64,000 nucleotides of DNA from Cytobacillus eiseniae (GCF_017874625.1 NZ_JAGIKZ010000011.1:1-64000); one strand, 5' to 3'; shown: positions 35,939 through 47,129, counted from the first letter of the stretch. Notes: generated by a model from the sequence alone, not told the origin. Program-made: numbers and translations.

Positions 35939-37753
35939 TTAAAGAGACTTGCGTAAAAGCATGATTTCCATAGCAATTTTCGCTGCCTTCACAAAATCAC
36001 CTTGTCTCTCTGCTTCTTTTTCCTCAACCTTTTTTTCTTTTATCTTTAACATCTTTTGATAATTAAACACCTGTTTCATGTAATCAGTTAATTCCTGTTC
36101 ACCTATTTCCTCATTTACAGACATCATTTCAATGTCAACAACTGCTCTTTTTATCTTTTCATCATGTATAAAGTTAATAAATGCACTCGGGTCAGGTGAG
36201 TACCCATTCTCATAATATCCAAGTAAATAAGTAATAATTGCCTGATGTTCATCGATGTTAAAGGTGTTGCCAGCCAATAATTCCTGCACTTTAAATGCGA
36301 TATCACTACTTCTTAGCATATGTGCAATTAATCGTCTTTCAGCAGTATAATACGCTGGCTTAAGCTGGTTTACTTTCGTTATAGGCTGAAGCTGAATTTT
36401 TGCGGTACGATTTGTATTCGCGCCCTTATCTTTTCTTTTTTGATTAAAGAATATTTGTTTCTGCTGCTCTTTGAGCGCTTCTAATGAAAGAGAAAATTCA
36501 TTAGCGATTTGTCTCAAATAGTGATCTCTTTCGACTGCATTATCAAGCTTGCTAATTTCTGCTAATACTTCTTCGATATAAAGGAGACGATCTCCTTCAT
36601 CATGCAATCTTTTTCCTCTTCGATAATAGCGCAGCTTGAACGCCATAAGCGTCACACTTGCACCGATTACCTCCTTACGAAATGGTTCTTCTCCAACCTG
36701 TTTAATATAATCGTCTGGATCCATTCCATCTGGCATTAAAGCCACTCTTACTTGACAGCCTGCTTCAGATAGCATATTGCCTGCCCTGTAGGCTGCTTCA
36801 ATACCTGCATGGTCAGAGTCATAGCATATCGTGATTGATTGAACATTTCTTCTTAAGGCAGAAACATGGTCCTCAGTTAGTGAGGTTCCCATTGTACCTA
36901 TGCCGTTTTCAACACCAGCACGGTCTGCAGCGATTACATCTGCAAATCCTTCAAATAGGATAGCCTGCTGCTGCTTCTTAATTTGTGGTCTAGCTAAATG
37001 GAAATTATATAAAATTTTGCTTTTATTAAAAATTACTGTTTCAGGACTATTCAGGTATTTGGGCTCATCGGCCCCAAGAGATCTTCCTGAAAAAGCAATG
37101 GTTTGACCATTCCGATCATAAATAGGGAACATAATTCGGTCGCGAAAGCGGTCAAAATAATTGCCATCCTTTTCGCGTTTAATTATCAATCCTGCCTTTT
37201 CTATTACCTCGGTTGGAAATTTTCTTTTCGTTAAAAACTTTAAAACAAAATCCCACGAGTTAAGAGAATAGCCGATTTGGAATTTGGCAATGGACTCTAA
37301 CGTAAAGCCCCTATCAAGTAAATACTCTAGTGCATGCTGGCCATCTTTTGTGTTTACGAGCAGATGATGATAAAATTTACGTAAAAGATCATGAGCTTCA
37401 TACATCTGTTGTGTCTCTGGAGGTAGTGAATTGCGTGTTGAGATAGAGGAAGAATCAATGTCCAGCTTTACATTGCCTTTCTCAGCTAACTTAACAGCAG
37501 CCTCTTGAAACGAATAGCCTTCAAGATCCATCAAAAAAGAAAAAGCATTTCCACCTGCACCACAGCCAAAGCAATGATATATTTGCTTATCCATTGAGAC
37601 AGAAAAAGATGGTGTGTTTTCCCCATGAAAAGGACATAAGCCAAAATAATTTCGTCCTTGTTTTTTTAATTGGACATAGTCACTAATAATATCTACAATA
37701 TCGACAGCTTGCCGAATTTCATTCACTTTATCCTCGGCGATACGCTCTGCCAT
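35939..37753 (-). CDS. dnaG: DNA primase DnaG
   Basis: The 604-residue primase makes RNA primers at replication forks. The N-terminal zinc-binding domain has CPFH (about 41-44) and CFGCGAGGNAFSF. The catalytic Toprim core (about 255-350) includes LFEGFADVIAADRAG and CYDSDHAGIEAA with MDPDDYI. The C-terminal helicase-binding domain lies at about 450-604. It is upstream of sigA in the conserved macromolecular synthesis arrangement. Confidence 0.97.
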   Translation of the reverse strand: MAERIAEDKVNEIRQAVDIVDIISDYVQLKKQGRNYFGLCPFHGENTPSFSVSMDKQIYHCFGCGAGGNAFSFLMDLEGYSFQEAAVKLAEKGNVKLDIDSSSISTRNSLPPETQQMYEAHDLLRKFYHHLLVNTKDGQHALEYLLDRGFTLESIAKFQIGYSLNSWDFVLKFLTKRKFPTEVIEKAGLIIKREKDGNYFDRFRDRIMFPIYDRNGQTIAFSGRSLGADEPKYLNSPETVIFNKSKILYNFHLARPQIKKQQQAILFEGFADVIAADRAGVENGIGTMGTSLTEDHVSALRRNVQSITICYDSDHAGIEAAYRAGNMLSEAGCQVRVALMPDGMDPDDYIKQVGEEPFRKEVIGASVTLMAFKLRYYRRGKRLHDEGDRLLYIEEVLAEISKLDNAVERDHYLRQIANEFSLSLEALKEQQKQIFFNQKRKDKGANTNRTAKIQLQPITKVNQLKPAYYTAERRLIAHMLRSSDIAFKVQELLAGNTFNIDEHQAIITYLLGYYENGYSPDPSAFINFIHDEKIKRAVVDIEMMSVNEEIGEQELTDYMKQVFNYQKMLKIKEKKVEEKEAERQGDFVKAAKIAMEIMLLRKSL

Positions 37754-37805
37754 GTGAACAACCCCAATTATCTTTGCATGTTACATATGTTATATTCGTG
37801 ATAAA

Positions 37806-38262
37806 TTATAAATCCCCTGCAAATTTCGACAAAATTTTAGTTAATTAATAAATAAATCTTGATTGATCTTCTTGATTGAAAGGTTTAGACCGTTTTCCGT
37901 ACATCCCCCTTCGGTGCGCCTTTGCAGATAAATACCTCATGTCCAGCGTGGTATGAATTTCACTCTCATCAAATAAAATTCCCTTTGGGTTCATGACATG
38001 CACATTTTTTAGTAATAATGTTGATGCAAATCCGATATCTTGTGTGTAACCACACCATCCCCTGCCTTCACATGATTCATGAAATATAAATTCATAGCCT
38101 CTTTACTTGAATCAATAAATTCTCTCTAGGCTTGACTTTAATCATTTTTCATATGGCTTAGGAGCAATAAATACCTCCAACAGAAAAAGACTTGCTATTT
38201 TCGACATTTTCTTCCTAAACAGGACAAGAATCGGCATCAACCATCACTATTGGATTGCCTAA
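37806..38262 (-). pseudogene. yqxD: Decayed yqxD (DUF188/YaiI family)
   Basis: Reading the minus strand, pieces of a YqxD/YaiI protein are recoverable. VMVDADSCPV near 38215-38245 is followed by an in-frame TAG (38215-38217). Further on come DSSKEAMNLYFMNHVKAGD, then VVTQDIGFASTLLLKN after a frameshift that looks like a CA duplication near 38041-38048. RYLSAKAHRRGMYGKRSKPF is followed by a premature TAA and then the normal-looking end LTKILSKFAGDL. The slot between dnaG and ppsR is where B. subtilis carries intact yqxD. No intact copy is visible in this window. Confidence 0.85.
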
Positions 38263-38620
38263 TGTTCTAATAATTCTACATCACTCCGCATTTTCCTTCT
38301 TTGAATGAGAAAAAAACAGCGTTTCTTCAACTTGTCGAATTTTTTCCTGGTCATGCCCTTGACTTCTCACAATAAATAGTTTATTCGTTCACCCCGAACT
38401 CTAAACCTAATATGTAACATTTTTATCACAATTTTTTATTATAGTATAAAATACCGAAGTTTTCTATTATTATTTCATTAAAAAGCATAAAAAAGTACAA
38501 GCACTTAAATAGCGCTCATACTTATAGGACTTCTGTGCCGCTTAGGGGTCTTAGTAAAATGATGCCCTCTGTGATTAGATCCTTCTAATAAAGAAATAGA
38601 CTGTCTCATAAAGGCCATAG
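38263..38620. other. Gene-free stretch upstream of the yqxD remnant
   Basis: Mostly AT-rich non-coding sequence. On the minus strand near 38281-38385 a short frame reads LFIVRSQGHDQEKIRQVEET and then LFFSHSKKENAE before a stop. It has protein-like composition and may be a further gene remnant, but the family is not recognised. Near 38600 the sequence AGACTGTCTCATAAAGG lies just before a hairpin. No functional gene is seen. Confidence 0.35.
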
Positions 38621-38652
38621 AAAAAGAGCTTTATAAGTCAGCTCTTTTTTTA
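38621..38652. terminator. Hairpin terminator at the edge of the 52-bp array
   Basis: AAAAAGAGCT pairs with AGCTCTTTTT over 9 nt with T-rich sequence on the plus strand and A-rich on the other. It probably catches leftward transcripts from ppsR that cross the repeat array. Confidence 0.65.
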
Positions 38653-38654
38653 TT

Positions 38655-39115
38655 TTTCCATTCGGAATATAATTGGACTCTCCAATAGAAAGGTTCTATG
38701 ATTTTCCAGCCGGATTTGTCTTATTGGAATCTTCTATGAGACAAGTGCTTATCGGTTTCTGCTGATTTTGTCCCATTGAGCTATCCTATGGGACAAGCGA
38801 TTAATGATTCCTGCTAATTTTTCCCCATTGAGCTCTTCTATGGGACAAAATCTTTCTGATTTCTGCTAATTTTGTCCCATTGAGCTATCCTATGGGACAA
38901 GTGCTTTCTGATTTCTGCTGATTTTGTCCCATTGAACTCTCCTATGGGACAAAAGCTTTCTGATTTCCGCTAATTTTGTCCCATTGAGCGCTCCTATGGG
39001 ACAAAAGATTACTGATTTCTGCTGATTTTGTCCCATTGAGCTCTCTTATGGGACAAGCGATTACTGATTTCTGCTAATTTTTGCCCATTGAACTCTCCTA
39101 TGGGACAAGCTCTTA
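38655..39115. repeat. 52-bp-period palindromic tandem array
   Basis: Seven clear units start (at CCCATTG) at 38772, 38824, 38876, 38928, 38980, 39032 and 39084, exactly 52 bp apart. Two more degenerate units lie at 52-bp steps to the left. Each unit contains the inverted repeat TTGTCCCAT/ATGGGACAA around an 11-12 nt loop (TGAGCTCTCCT-like) plus a conserved TTTCTGCTGAT or TTTCTGCTAAT spacer. Differences between units concentrate in the loop and the 5-7 nt after the stem. Non-coding, between ppsR and the yqxD remnant. Confidence 0.9.
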
Positions 39116-39168
39116 CTCTTTTCAGCACCCTCGATCTTCGGCTTTATATCGTTAAGAACTCTAGATTT

Positions 39169-39987
39169 CTACATCTTCGGAAAACTTTTGCGGTATTGGT
39201 TTAAAATTAAGTTTGCTGTCTCTTCAACAGCTTTATTCGTTACTTCAATTACATGACAGTTAATTTTACTCACAATCGATTCGAAATATGTGATTTCTTC
39301 TTTAATTCTTTCTATATTTGCGTAACTTGCATTATCACTTAATCCAAGTGAGATCAATCTTTCTCTACGGATAAAGTTTAATTTCTCTGGGCTGATTTTT
39401 AACCCAAAACATTTTTCTGGCGGAACAAGAAAGAGCTCTTCAGGCGGATCCACTTCAGGTACTAGTGGCACATTAGCTACCTTTAATCTTTTATGGGCCA
39501 AGTATTGAGACAATGGCGTTTTTGATGTTCTTGAAACACCTACTAGCACAATGTCTGCCTTTAGAATCCCTCGAGGATCTCGTCCGTCGTCATATTTGAC
39601 AGCAAACTCAATTGCCTCAATTTTTTTAAAATAATCCTCATCAAGCTTGCGGACTAGACCTGGCTCATGAAGAGGATCTAACCCATATTGCACTTGTATC
39701 TTATCCATCAGCGGCCCGATGATATCACAAGCATAGATCCCTTCCTTTGCTGCTTGTTCATTAATATATAAGCGAATTTCAGGTCTTACAAGTGTATAGA
39801 TAATCATTCCTTTATCGATTTTCGCTAATGAAATGACTTCATCAATATGTATTTTATCCTCAACGTATGGAAAGCGCTTGATGATTATTTCACTTCCATT
39901 AAATTGACTGACAGCAGCTTTAGTAACAAGTTCAGCAGTTTCTCCAACTGAGTCAGACACAACGTAGATGATCGGCTTCTTATCCAT
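39169..39987 (-). CDS. ppsR: Putative bifunctional kinase/pyrophosphorylase (YqfL, PpsR/PDRP family)
   Basis: The 272-residue DUF299-family protein starts [20 protein letters not shown]. It has the P-loop-like [17 protein letters not shown] (about 146-162) and DIIGPLMD. Family members phosphorylate and dephosphorylate PEP synthase or pyruvate phosphate dikinase in response to ADP/Pi. It is directly downstream of the gluconeogenesis repressor ccpN (30 nt), a conserved pair controlling PEP/pyruvate metabolism. Confidence 0.93.
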   Translation of the reverse strand: MDKKPIIYVVSDSVGETAELVTKAAVSQFNGSEIIIKRFPYVEDKIHIDEVISLAKIDKGMIIYTLVRPEIRLYINEQAAKEGIYACDIIGPLMDKIQVQYGLDPLHEPGLVRKLDEDYFKKIEAIEFAVKYDDGRDPRGILKADIVLVGVSRTSKTPLSQYLAHKRLKVANVPLVPEVDPPEELFLVPPEKCFGLKISPEKLNFIRRERLISLGLSDNASYANIERIKEEITYFESIVSKINCHVIEVTNKAVEETANLILNQYRKSFPKM

Positions 39988-40017
39988 TCTTTAAAACCAT
40001 CTCCCATGCTTAGATTC

Positions 40018-40650
40018 CTATTTATTTTCAGATAGAGCTAAAAATGCTTTTGTTAGATTTGTTTTTGTTATTCTTCCTGTTACTTCAAATCCCTTTTCTG
40101 TTTCTTTTACAACAGGCAGTGCATCAATTTGCTTTTCAATGAGCTTTTTCGCAATATCGATTAATAGATCCTCTTTTGTGCACATCGTAATATTTGGCAT
40201 ACGAGTCATAATGATATTAACAGGAATCGTGATCAGCTCCTGCTTCCCAATACTCGCACGTAATAAATCTTTCCGCGAAAGAACACCAACAAGTAATGAT
40301 GCCTGGTCCACAACGAATAATGTGCCTACATCCTCTAGAAACATCGTCACGATCGCATCATAGACAGATACATTTTCGTTTACAACAACTGGAATTGACT
40401 GATAATCCTTTACATAAAGCTTCTGCAAATTTTCTGTCAGCAGCTGTACACCTGATTTGCCTGTATAAAAGTAACCGACTCGTGGCCTTGCATCTAAAAA
40501 GCCTGCCATTGTAAGGATGGCTAAATCTGGTCTAAGGGTTGCACGAGTTAAATTCAGTTGATCTGCAATGTTTTCCCCTGTTATCGGGCCATTTTCTTTG
40601 ACAATTTCTAATATTTTCTCCTGACGCTTATTTAATTCGATTGTACTCAC
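40018..40650 (-). CDS. ccpN: Transcriptional repressor CcpN
   Basis: The 210-residue regulator has an N-terminal winged helix (about 1-60; ENIADQLNLTRATLRPDLAI) and two CBS domains (about 75-135 and 140-205) that sense adenine nucleotides. In B. subtilis it represses gapB, pckA and sr1 during glycolysis. The start is ambiguous: two adjacent GTG codons (40653 and 40650) are embedded in the AGGTGGTG sequence that would itself be the ribosome site. It is co-oriented with ppsR. Confidence 0.92.
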   Translation of the reverse strand: MSTIELNKRQEKILEIVKENGPITGENIADQLNLTRATLRPDLAILTMAGFLDARPRVGYFYTGKSGVQLLTENLQKLYVKDYQSIPVVVNENVSVYDAIVTMFLEDVGTLFVVDQASLLVGVLSRKDLLRASIGKQELITIPVNIIMTRMPNITMCTKEDLLIDIAKKLIEKQIDALPVVKETEKGFEVTGRITKTNLTKAFLALSENK

Positions 40651-40742
40651 CACCTATCGCTTAAAGTGTCATACTATTAATAATTATTATAGCTTATTTC
40701 TTGAAAATAAAAAGATTTGTTTATGTTGTTTTCTTTACAAAT

Positions 40743-40768
40743 AAGAGTCTGTCTTAGGACAGACTCTT
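40743..40768 (-). terminator. Terminator of glyQ-glyS
   Basis: AAGAGTCTGTC-ttag-GACAGACTCTT has T/A-rich sequence on the minus-strand 3' side, separating glyS from ccpN. In B. subtilis these genes are closer coupled. Confidence 0.85.
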
Positions 40769-40772
40769 AAAA

Positions 40773-42845
40773 TTACTTAACGATGATCTCATTCATATTA
40801 GCAAATCTCTTGATTAGTCTAGCAATAACTGCCATTTGACTAAGTCGGTTTACGCGAATTTCCTGTGATTCTGCCATTACCATTGTATGATCAAAATATT
40901 GATCAATCTCCGGTTTCATAGAAATAAGAAGATCGAATGCTTCATTTTCTGACAGCTCTTGTTCAAACTGCTCGTTCACAAGCATGTATTTACTATACAA
41001 TTGTTTTTCAAATTCATTTTCGAATAGATCTCGATTGATAGGACTTTCTTTTTCGGCCTTAGCAGAAATATTTAATACGCGGCTTAACGCCTCAATATTT
41101 TCTTTAAAGTCCAGTTGCTCCTTCGCTGCTTCAAGCACTTCCGCTTTTTTCACAAGAGAAGGAAGAGCCCTAATTTCATTGCCTAGCACAGCTTCAATTA
41201 AATCATATCTAATCCGCTTTTCTTGAAGAATATGCTTAATGCGTAATTTGAAAAACGCAACCATATCGTTGCTAATTTCACCGATATCCTTTTTCGCAAT
41301 TCCAGCAGCTTCCATATGTTTTAATGCCGTATGGATGAGCCATTCAAGAGAGATGCCCCACTCTTTATTTAATAATGTTTGTACAATTCCTGTTGCCTGA
41401 CGTCTTAATGCATACGGGTCTTGAGATCCGCTTGGAATAATTCCAATAGCAAAGCAAGAAGCAATTGTATCCATTTTTTCAGCAATAGAAAGAGCAGCAC
41501 CTGCTGGGCTATTAGGTGTTTCATCATCGGCATTTCTTGGCATATAATGCTCATTAATTGCTTTGGCAACTTCCTGCTTTTCACCTTTTTGGAGTGCATA
41601 CTTTTCACCCATAAAACCTTGCAGTTCAGGAAATTCATAGACCATATTTGTAACGAGGTCAAATTTAGCGATTTCAGCCGCTCGATCAACAATCACTTTT
41701 TCCTCAGCCGAGAATACTAATACATCTGCCATTTCATTTGCAAGATTACGAACACGTGCAACCTTTTCTGATAATGTACCAATTTCCTCATGATAAACAA
41801 TCGCGTTCAGCTTTTCGAGTGAAGCATTTATTTCCGTTTTCTGATCTTCTTTATAAAAGAATGAAGCATCAGATAGCCTTGCTCTTAATACTTTTTCATT
41901 TCCTTTTGCTACTTTATCAATATGCTCATGTCCTCCGTTGCGAACGGTCACAAAGTATGGCAGAAGCTTATCTCCCGCTGATTTAACAGGAAAATAACGT
42001 TGATGCTCCTTCATTGATGTAATTAAAACCTCTTCAGGAATCTCTAGAAACTCTTCCTCAAAACGGCCAAATAATGCGGTTGGGTATTCCACCAGATTTG
42101 TAACCTCTTCAAGTAAATCTTCATCAATCGGGATGATCCAATTATTTTCTTCTTCAATTCTTTTTAATTGGGAAACAATCGCACTTTTTCGTTCATCATA
42201 ATTAACGATGACATATTGGCCTAGTAATGACTTTTCATATTCATTTGCTTCCACAATTTCTATTTTATTTCCAAGGAATCGATGGCCCATTGTCGTATTG
42301 CCAGTTTCGACTGTTGCAATACTGAATGGAACTACCTCATTCCCGTATAAAGCAAGAAGCCATTTAATCGGACGAACATATCGCATTTCCTTATCTGCCC
42401 AGCGCATATTTTTCGGGAAGGTCATTGCTGTAATAATATGCTCAAGCTCTGGCAATAACGTAATCGTTTCTTGACCTTTAATAAATTTCTTTACATGAAC
42501 GTATTCAACACCATTTATTTCTTTAAAAAAGATGTCTTCAACATTTGCTCCTTGGCCACGACTAAAGCCAATTGCCGCTTTTGACCATTCCCCATTTACA
42601 TCTAGAGCAATTTTTTTGGCAGGACCCTTTGCTTCTTCATGGATATCTTCTTGTGATTCAGCAACCCCTTCAACAAGAACGGCTAACCGGCGCGGTGTAG
42701 AAAAAGCCGTAATATGATCAAAGGCAATTTTCTTTTCCATTAACCATGCCTGTACTTTATTTGATAGCTGCTCACTTGAGCTTGTCACAAATCTTGCTGG
42801 CATTTCCTCCAGCCCGATTTCTAAAAGGAGATCTTTCTTCGCCAT
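40773..42845 (-). CDS. glyS: Glycyl-tRNA synthetase beta subunit
   Basis: The 690-residue beta subunit of the alpha2-beta2 bacterial glycyl-tRNA synthetase provides tRNA recognition. It starts MAKKDLLLEIGLEEMPARFV and contains TFPKNMRWADKEMRYVRPIK, EHQRYFPV, an HD-like domain, and a C-terminal anticodon-binding domain. ATG at 42845 behind AAAGGAGGAG is chosen over a frame open 25 codons further. It begins 1 nt after the glyQ stop. Confidence 0.96.
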   Translation of the reverse strand: MAKKDLLLEIGLEEMPARFVTSSSEQLSNKVQAWLMEKKIAFDHITAFSTPRRLAVLVEGVAESQEDIHEEAKGPAKKIALDVNGEWSKAAIGFSRGQGANVEDIFFKEINGVEYVHVKKFIKGQETITLLPELEHIITAMTFPKNMRWADKEMRYVRPIKWLLALYGNEVVPFSIATVETGNTTMGHRFLGNKIEIVEANEYEKSLLGQYVIVNYDERKSAIVSQLKRIEEENNWIIPIDEDLLEEVTNLVEYPTALFGRFEEEFLEIPEEVLITSMKEHQRYFPVKSAGDKLLPYFVTVRNGGHEHIDKVAKGNEKVLRARLSDASFFYKEDQKTEINASLEKLNAIVYHEEIGTLSEKVARVRNLANEMADVLVFSAEEKVIVDRAAEIAKFDLVTNMVYEFPELQGFMGEKYALQKGEKQEVAKAINEHYMPRNADDETPNSPAGAALSIAEKMDTIASCFAIGIIPSGSQDPYALRRQATGIVQTLLNKEWGISLEWLIHTALKHMEAAGIAKKDIGEISNDMVAFFKLRIKHILQEKRIRYDLIEAVLGNEIRALPSLVKKAEVLEAAKEQLDFKENIEALSRVLNISAKAEKESPINRDLFENEFEKQLYSKYMLVNEQFEQELSENEAFDLLISMKPEIDQYFDHTMVMAESQEIRVNRLSQMAVIARLIKRFANMNEIIVK

Positions 42846-42846
42846 C

Positions 42847-43731
42847 TTATTTCTCCTCCTTTGTTGTTTGTAAAATTGGGAAACCAAGTTTTTCACGCTC
42901 TTCATAGAATGTTTTGGCAATTTTCCGTGCTAGGTTTCGACAACGACCAATATATCCTGTTCTTTCAGTAACAGAAATGGCTCCTTTTGCATCTAGCAGA
43001 TTAAAGGTATGTGAGCATTTCAATACATAATCATAAGCAGGATGTACGAGTCCTTCATCCATTTGACGATGTGCTTCTTTTTCGTAAATTGTAAAGAGAT
43101 TAAATAGCATTTCTGTATCAGATGTTTCAAATGTATACTTTGAATGCTCATATTCTGGCTGCCCAAAAATATCTCTTACTGTAAATCCATTTGTCCACTC
43201 TAAATCAAAGACATTTTCCTTATCCTGAATATAGGACGCAAGACGCTCTATTCCATATGTAATTTCAACAGAAACAGGCTTACATTCTAATCCGCCAACT
43301 TGTTGAAAATAGGTAAATTGAGTAATTTCCATTCCATCCAGCCATACTTCCCAGCCTAAACCAGCACAGCCAAGAGAAGGATTCTCCCAGTTATCCTCAA
43401 CGAAACGAATATCATGCTCAAGTGGATCAATTCCTAATTTCTTCAGTGATTCAAGATACAATTCTTGAATATTGTCAGGCGACGGCTTCATAATGACCTG
43501 GAATTGATGGTGCTGATAAAGACGGTTTGGGTTATCGCCATAACGCCCATCAGCAGGACGGCGGGATGGCTCTACATAAGCGACACTCCAAGGCTCAGGA
43601 CCTATCGCTCGCAAGAACGTATATGGGCTCATTGTTCCAGCCCCTTTTTCCACATCATATGATTGCATTAAAATACAACCTTGTTCTGACCAGTGTTTCT
43701 GTAATGTTAATATCATGTTTTGAATATTCAT
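42847..43731 (-). CDS. glyQ: Glycyl-tRNA synthetase alpha subunit
   Basis: The 294-residue catalytic alpha subunit belongs to class II. It starts [20 protein letters not shown] and contains [19 protein letters not shown] (motif 1/2 region), [20 protein letters not shown] and [19 protein letters not shown] (motif 3). ATG at 43731 has AAGGAAGGTG upstream. Expression is controlled by the T-box leader upstream. Confidence 0.97.
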   Translation of the reverse strand: MNIQNMILTLQKHWSEQGCILMQSYDVEKGAGTMSPYTFLRAIGPEPWSVAYVEPSRRPADGRYGDNPNRLYQHHQFQVIMKPSPDNIQELYLESLKKLGIDPLEHDIRFVEDNWENPSLGCAGLGWEVWLDGMEITQFTYFQQVGGLECKPVSVEITYGIERLASYIQDKENVFDLEWTNGFTVRDIFGQPEYEHSKYTFETSDTEMLFNLFTIYEKEAHRQMDEGLVHPAYDYVLKCSHTFNLLDAKGAISVTERTGYIGRCRNLARKIAKTFYEEREKLGFPILQTTKEEK

Positions 43732-43804
43732 AGGACACCTTCCTTTTTTTAGATATGTGAGGTGAGGGTAGTGACAATTGGCAACCGCCAATCACTCTTA
43801 TTTT

Positions 43805-44035
43805 GAGAAAAAACAAAAAACCCCCATCTCTATGCGTTTAAGCATAGGGACGAGAGTTAACCCGCGGTTCCACCCTATTTGCTGCATTCTTAATAGAAGC
43901 AGCCACTTTATTGTCAATACGACTCTTGTTGCTCGAGAGTGCCTTCCTTAACTATCCATACCCTAGCTTCCACTATCCTAGGTTCGCTTTTTATCGAGTG
44001 AGTTAAGTACTCTTCTCCTTCAATGCAACTATACA
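43805..44035 (-). promoter_or_regulatory. Glycine T-box leader of glyQS
   Basis: On the minus strand the T-box sequence AGGGTGGAACCGCGGG (43861-43876) is followed by a terminator hairpin (CCCTATGC/GCATAGAG core, 43822-43856) and a long T run. A long stem I precedes it. GGC at 43941-43943 in the context GAAGGCACTC is the likely glycine specifier codon. Uncharged tRNA-Gly pairing with TGGA would favour the antiterminator and allow glyQS expression. Confidence 0.93.
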
Positions 44036-44086
44036 TTTAATAATAATTTGAATCATAGCCCAATTCATCTTGAAAGTCAATATTCT

Positions 44087-44839
44087 TTAAAACATTCCAT
44101 CATACTTGGCCATTTGCTCAAGAAATCTCTTTGTTTTTAAATGTAAGCCTGAATACTCATCATAATAGGCATCTATAATCTTTTTTAATTCAGCCTTTGT
44201 CTCAGGCTTAACAGATATGTTTCCAAGCCTAGATAAATCTAAATAATAAAAAATTCGCATGAGCTTCACGGCAGCAGCAGATATTTTGAAATGATAAGGG
44301 TCCTTCTCGAGACAGCGGTGGCAAAGGAGCCCCCCTTCTCGAATGGAAAAGGAAAACTGGCCATCCGTATTCCCGCATATGGCACACTGATTTAATACTG
44401 GATACAGCCCAAGTATATTCAACATTTTCATTTCAAAAATATTCACGAGGATTTCTGCGTCATAGCCTTCATTGATATAATTTAATATTTGATGCACTAA
44501 TTCAAATAAATAAGGATTTGGTTTCCGCTCATCCGTACTTTTATCAGTTAGGTCGATTATGTAGCTTGCATAGGCAGTAAGAAATATATCCTCCTTAATC
44601 CTTCGCATGGATGAAATCATTTCTCCCTGCTGCAAGCTTCCGAGGCCACTTGTTTTTTGAACTAAAAAATATCCGTATGTAAAAAGCTGGGTGACGGCAG
44701 CAAGTCTGCTTTTAGGCTTTTTAGCGCCTCGTGCCATCACACCAATCTTTCCCCATTCACGTGTGTATAGGGTAACAATTTTATTTGTTTCACCATAATT
44801 CGTTGTTCTAATCACGATGCCCTCACATTTTTCAAGCAT
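44087..44839 (-). CDS. recO: DNA repair protein RecO
   Basis: The 250-residue RecF-pathway mediator loads RecA onto SSB-coated DNA. The N-terminal OB-fold (about 1-80; [20 protein letters not shown]) precedes a helical domain and a zinc site with C-x2-C (CAICGN) and C-x2-C (LLCHRC) near residues 148-175. ATG at 44839 is chosen because GGTG lies 6 nt upstream; an ATG four codons earlier has no spacing to a ribosome site. It follows yqzL by 30 nt. Confidence 0.95.
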   Translation of the reverse strand: MLEKCEGIVIRTTNYGETNKIVTLYTREWGKIGVMARGAKKPKSRLAAVTQLFTYGYFLVQKTSGLGSLQQGEMISSMRRIKEDIFLTAYASYIIDLTDKSTDERKPNPYLFELVHQILNYINEGYDAEILVNIFEMKMLNILGLYPVLNQCAICGNTDGQFSFSIREGGLLCHRCLEKDPYHFKISAAAVKLMRIFYYLDLSRLGNISVKPETKAELKKIIDAYYDEYSGLHLKTKRFLEQMAKYDGMF

Positions 44840-44869
44840 CTCTAGCACCATCCCTAATTACTGACAAAC

Positions 44870-45010
44870 CTATGAGATGGGAAAGTCAATTTCTTGCTCT
44901 GCGTCCTGATTTCCGGGTATATCTTGAGTTTCCTTTTCTAGCTCCTTAAAGAGAAGATATGTGTCAATATTACCTGTCTGCGAAAAGACCTTCCAGGTAA
45001 AATCCATCAT
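44870..45010 (-). CDS. yqzL: Small protein YqzL
   Basis: The 46-residue protein starts MMDFTWKVFSQTGNIDTYLL, with an acidic C-terminus, and is conserved in position between era and recO in bacilli. AAGGTGGGG lies 6 nt before the first of two tandem ATG codons. It is expressed with recO. The function is unknown. Confidence 0.88.
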   Translation of the reverse strand: MMDFTWKVFSQTGNIDTYLLFKELEKETQDIPGNQDAEQEIDFPIS

Positions 45011-45276
45011 CGAAAACCCCACCTTTCCGTTATTCAACGCAATTTTATTTATCCCAAATCCTTACCATTTATCATAGCCTGTCTTTCCGATTTCATAAGA
45101 GAAAAATATTGTAAATCTAAATCATACATATTTTGCATTTGTCCATAATACTTTAGTTATGGATATGAAATAGTCTTTGACTTGCTTCACATAATCCAAA
45201 TAGGGAGATTACAATGCTTCAGACCAATCTGACTTACACTTGCCGCCTTATAGCAAGCCACTTGTACTTTTCCTTT

Positions 45277-45584
45277 GGCTGTTTTCGTAAACATTGTTGC
45301 TATTTTACACTTAATTTTGGTAAAGGTTGATTTCCGCGCACGTGTGCTCCCTTTCCGCGGGGTAGTCCGCTTGAGCCTCCTCGTCGCTTACGCTCCTGTG
45401 GGGTCTCAGCTGTCCTACGCATCCCGCAGGACATTGAGTAGGCTTCTTAGAATTCACACCGCACGAAGGAAATGTGATAGCATTTTCGAGGATCTCGCAC
45501 CTTCCGCTCCAATCAACCGACCTATTTGGTAAACCATTCATTCTAATATTTGATTTAAAAACAACAATCTTTTAGAAAATAGCT
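45277..45584 (+). mobile_element. MITE-like element, copy 2 (308 bp)
   Basis: Same family as copy 1. The left end is GGCTGTTTTCGTAAACATTG; the right end, reversed, is AGCTATTTTCTAAAAGATTG. It is flanked by 8-bp direct repeats TTTCCTTT (45269-45276 and 45585-45592; the match extends by about 2 bp). It sits directly after the era stop codon and separates era from yqzL-recO. The preceding 45011-45268 spacer is AT-rich and presumably now holds the yqzL-recO promoter. Confidence 0.85.
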
Positions 45585-45592
45585 TTTCCTTT

Positions 45593-46940
<1,348 letters not shown>

Positions 46941-47094
46941 TTACCTCATTTTAAAAACAAAATCATCGATTGTAGCAAAATCGTAATATAAAAATATTGA
47001 ATTTTCTAAAAATAGGCACGGATTATTATTTACTGCTTAGTCATTTTAACGAATTTACTGTTCCATTTCAAATGATCAAATAAAAATGACAATT

Positions 47095-47125
47095 TTAAAA
47101 AGAAAACTGCCCAAAATGGGCAGTT
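47095..47125 (-). terminator. Terminator of dgkA
   Basis: AACTGCCC pairs with GGGCAGTT around 5 nt and is followed by TTTCTTTTT on the minus strand. It separates dgkA from cdd-era. Confidence 0.85.
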
Positions 47126-47129
47126 CCTG

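Noticed and set aside
38655-39115. Possible CRISPR array
   Set aside because: Units are contiguous 52-bp repeats with only 10-20 variable bases within the unit. There are no equal-length unique spacers, and no cas genes are nearby.
45214-45330. Small plus-strand frame (about 38 codons) with AGGGAG upstream, running into MITE copy 2
   Set aside because: Its second half is element sequence and its pre-insertion continuation would be antisense to era. No conservation is expected.
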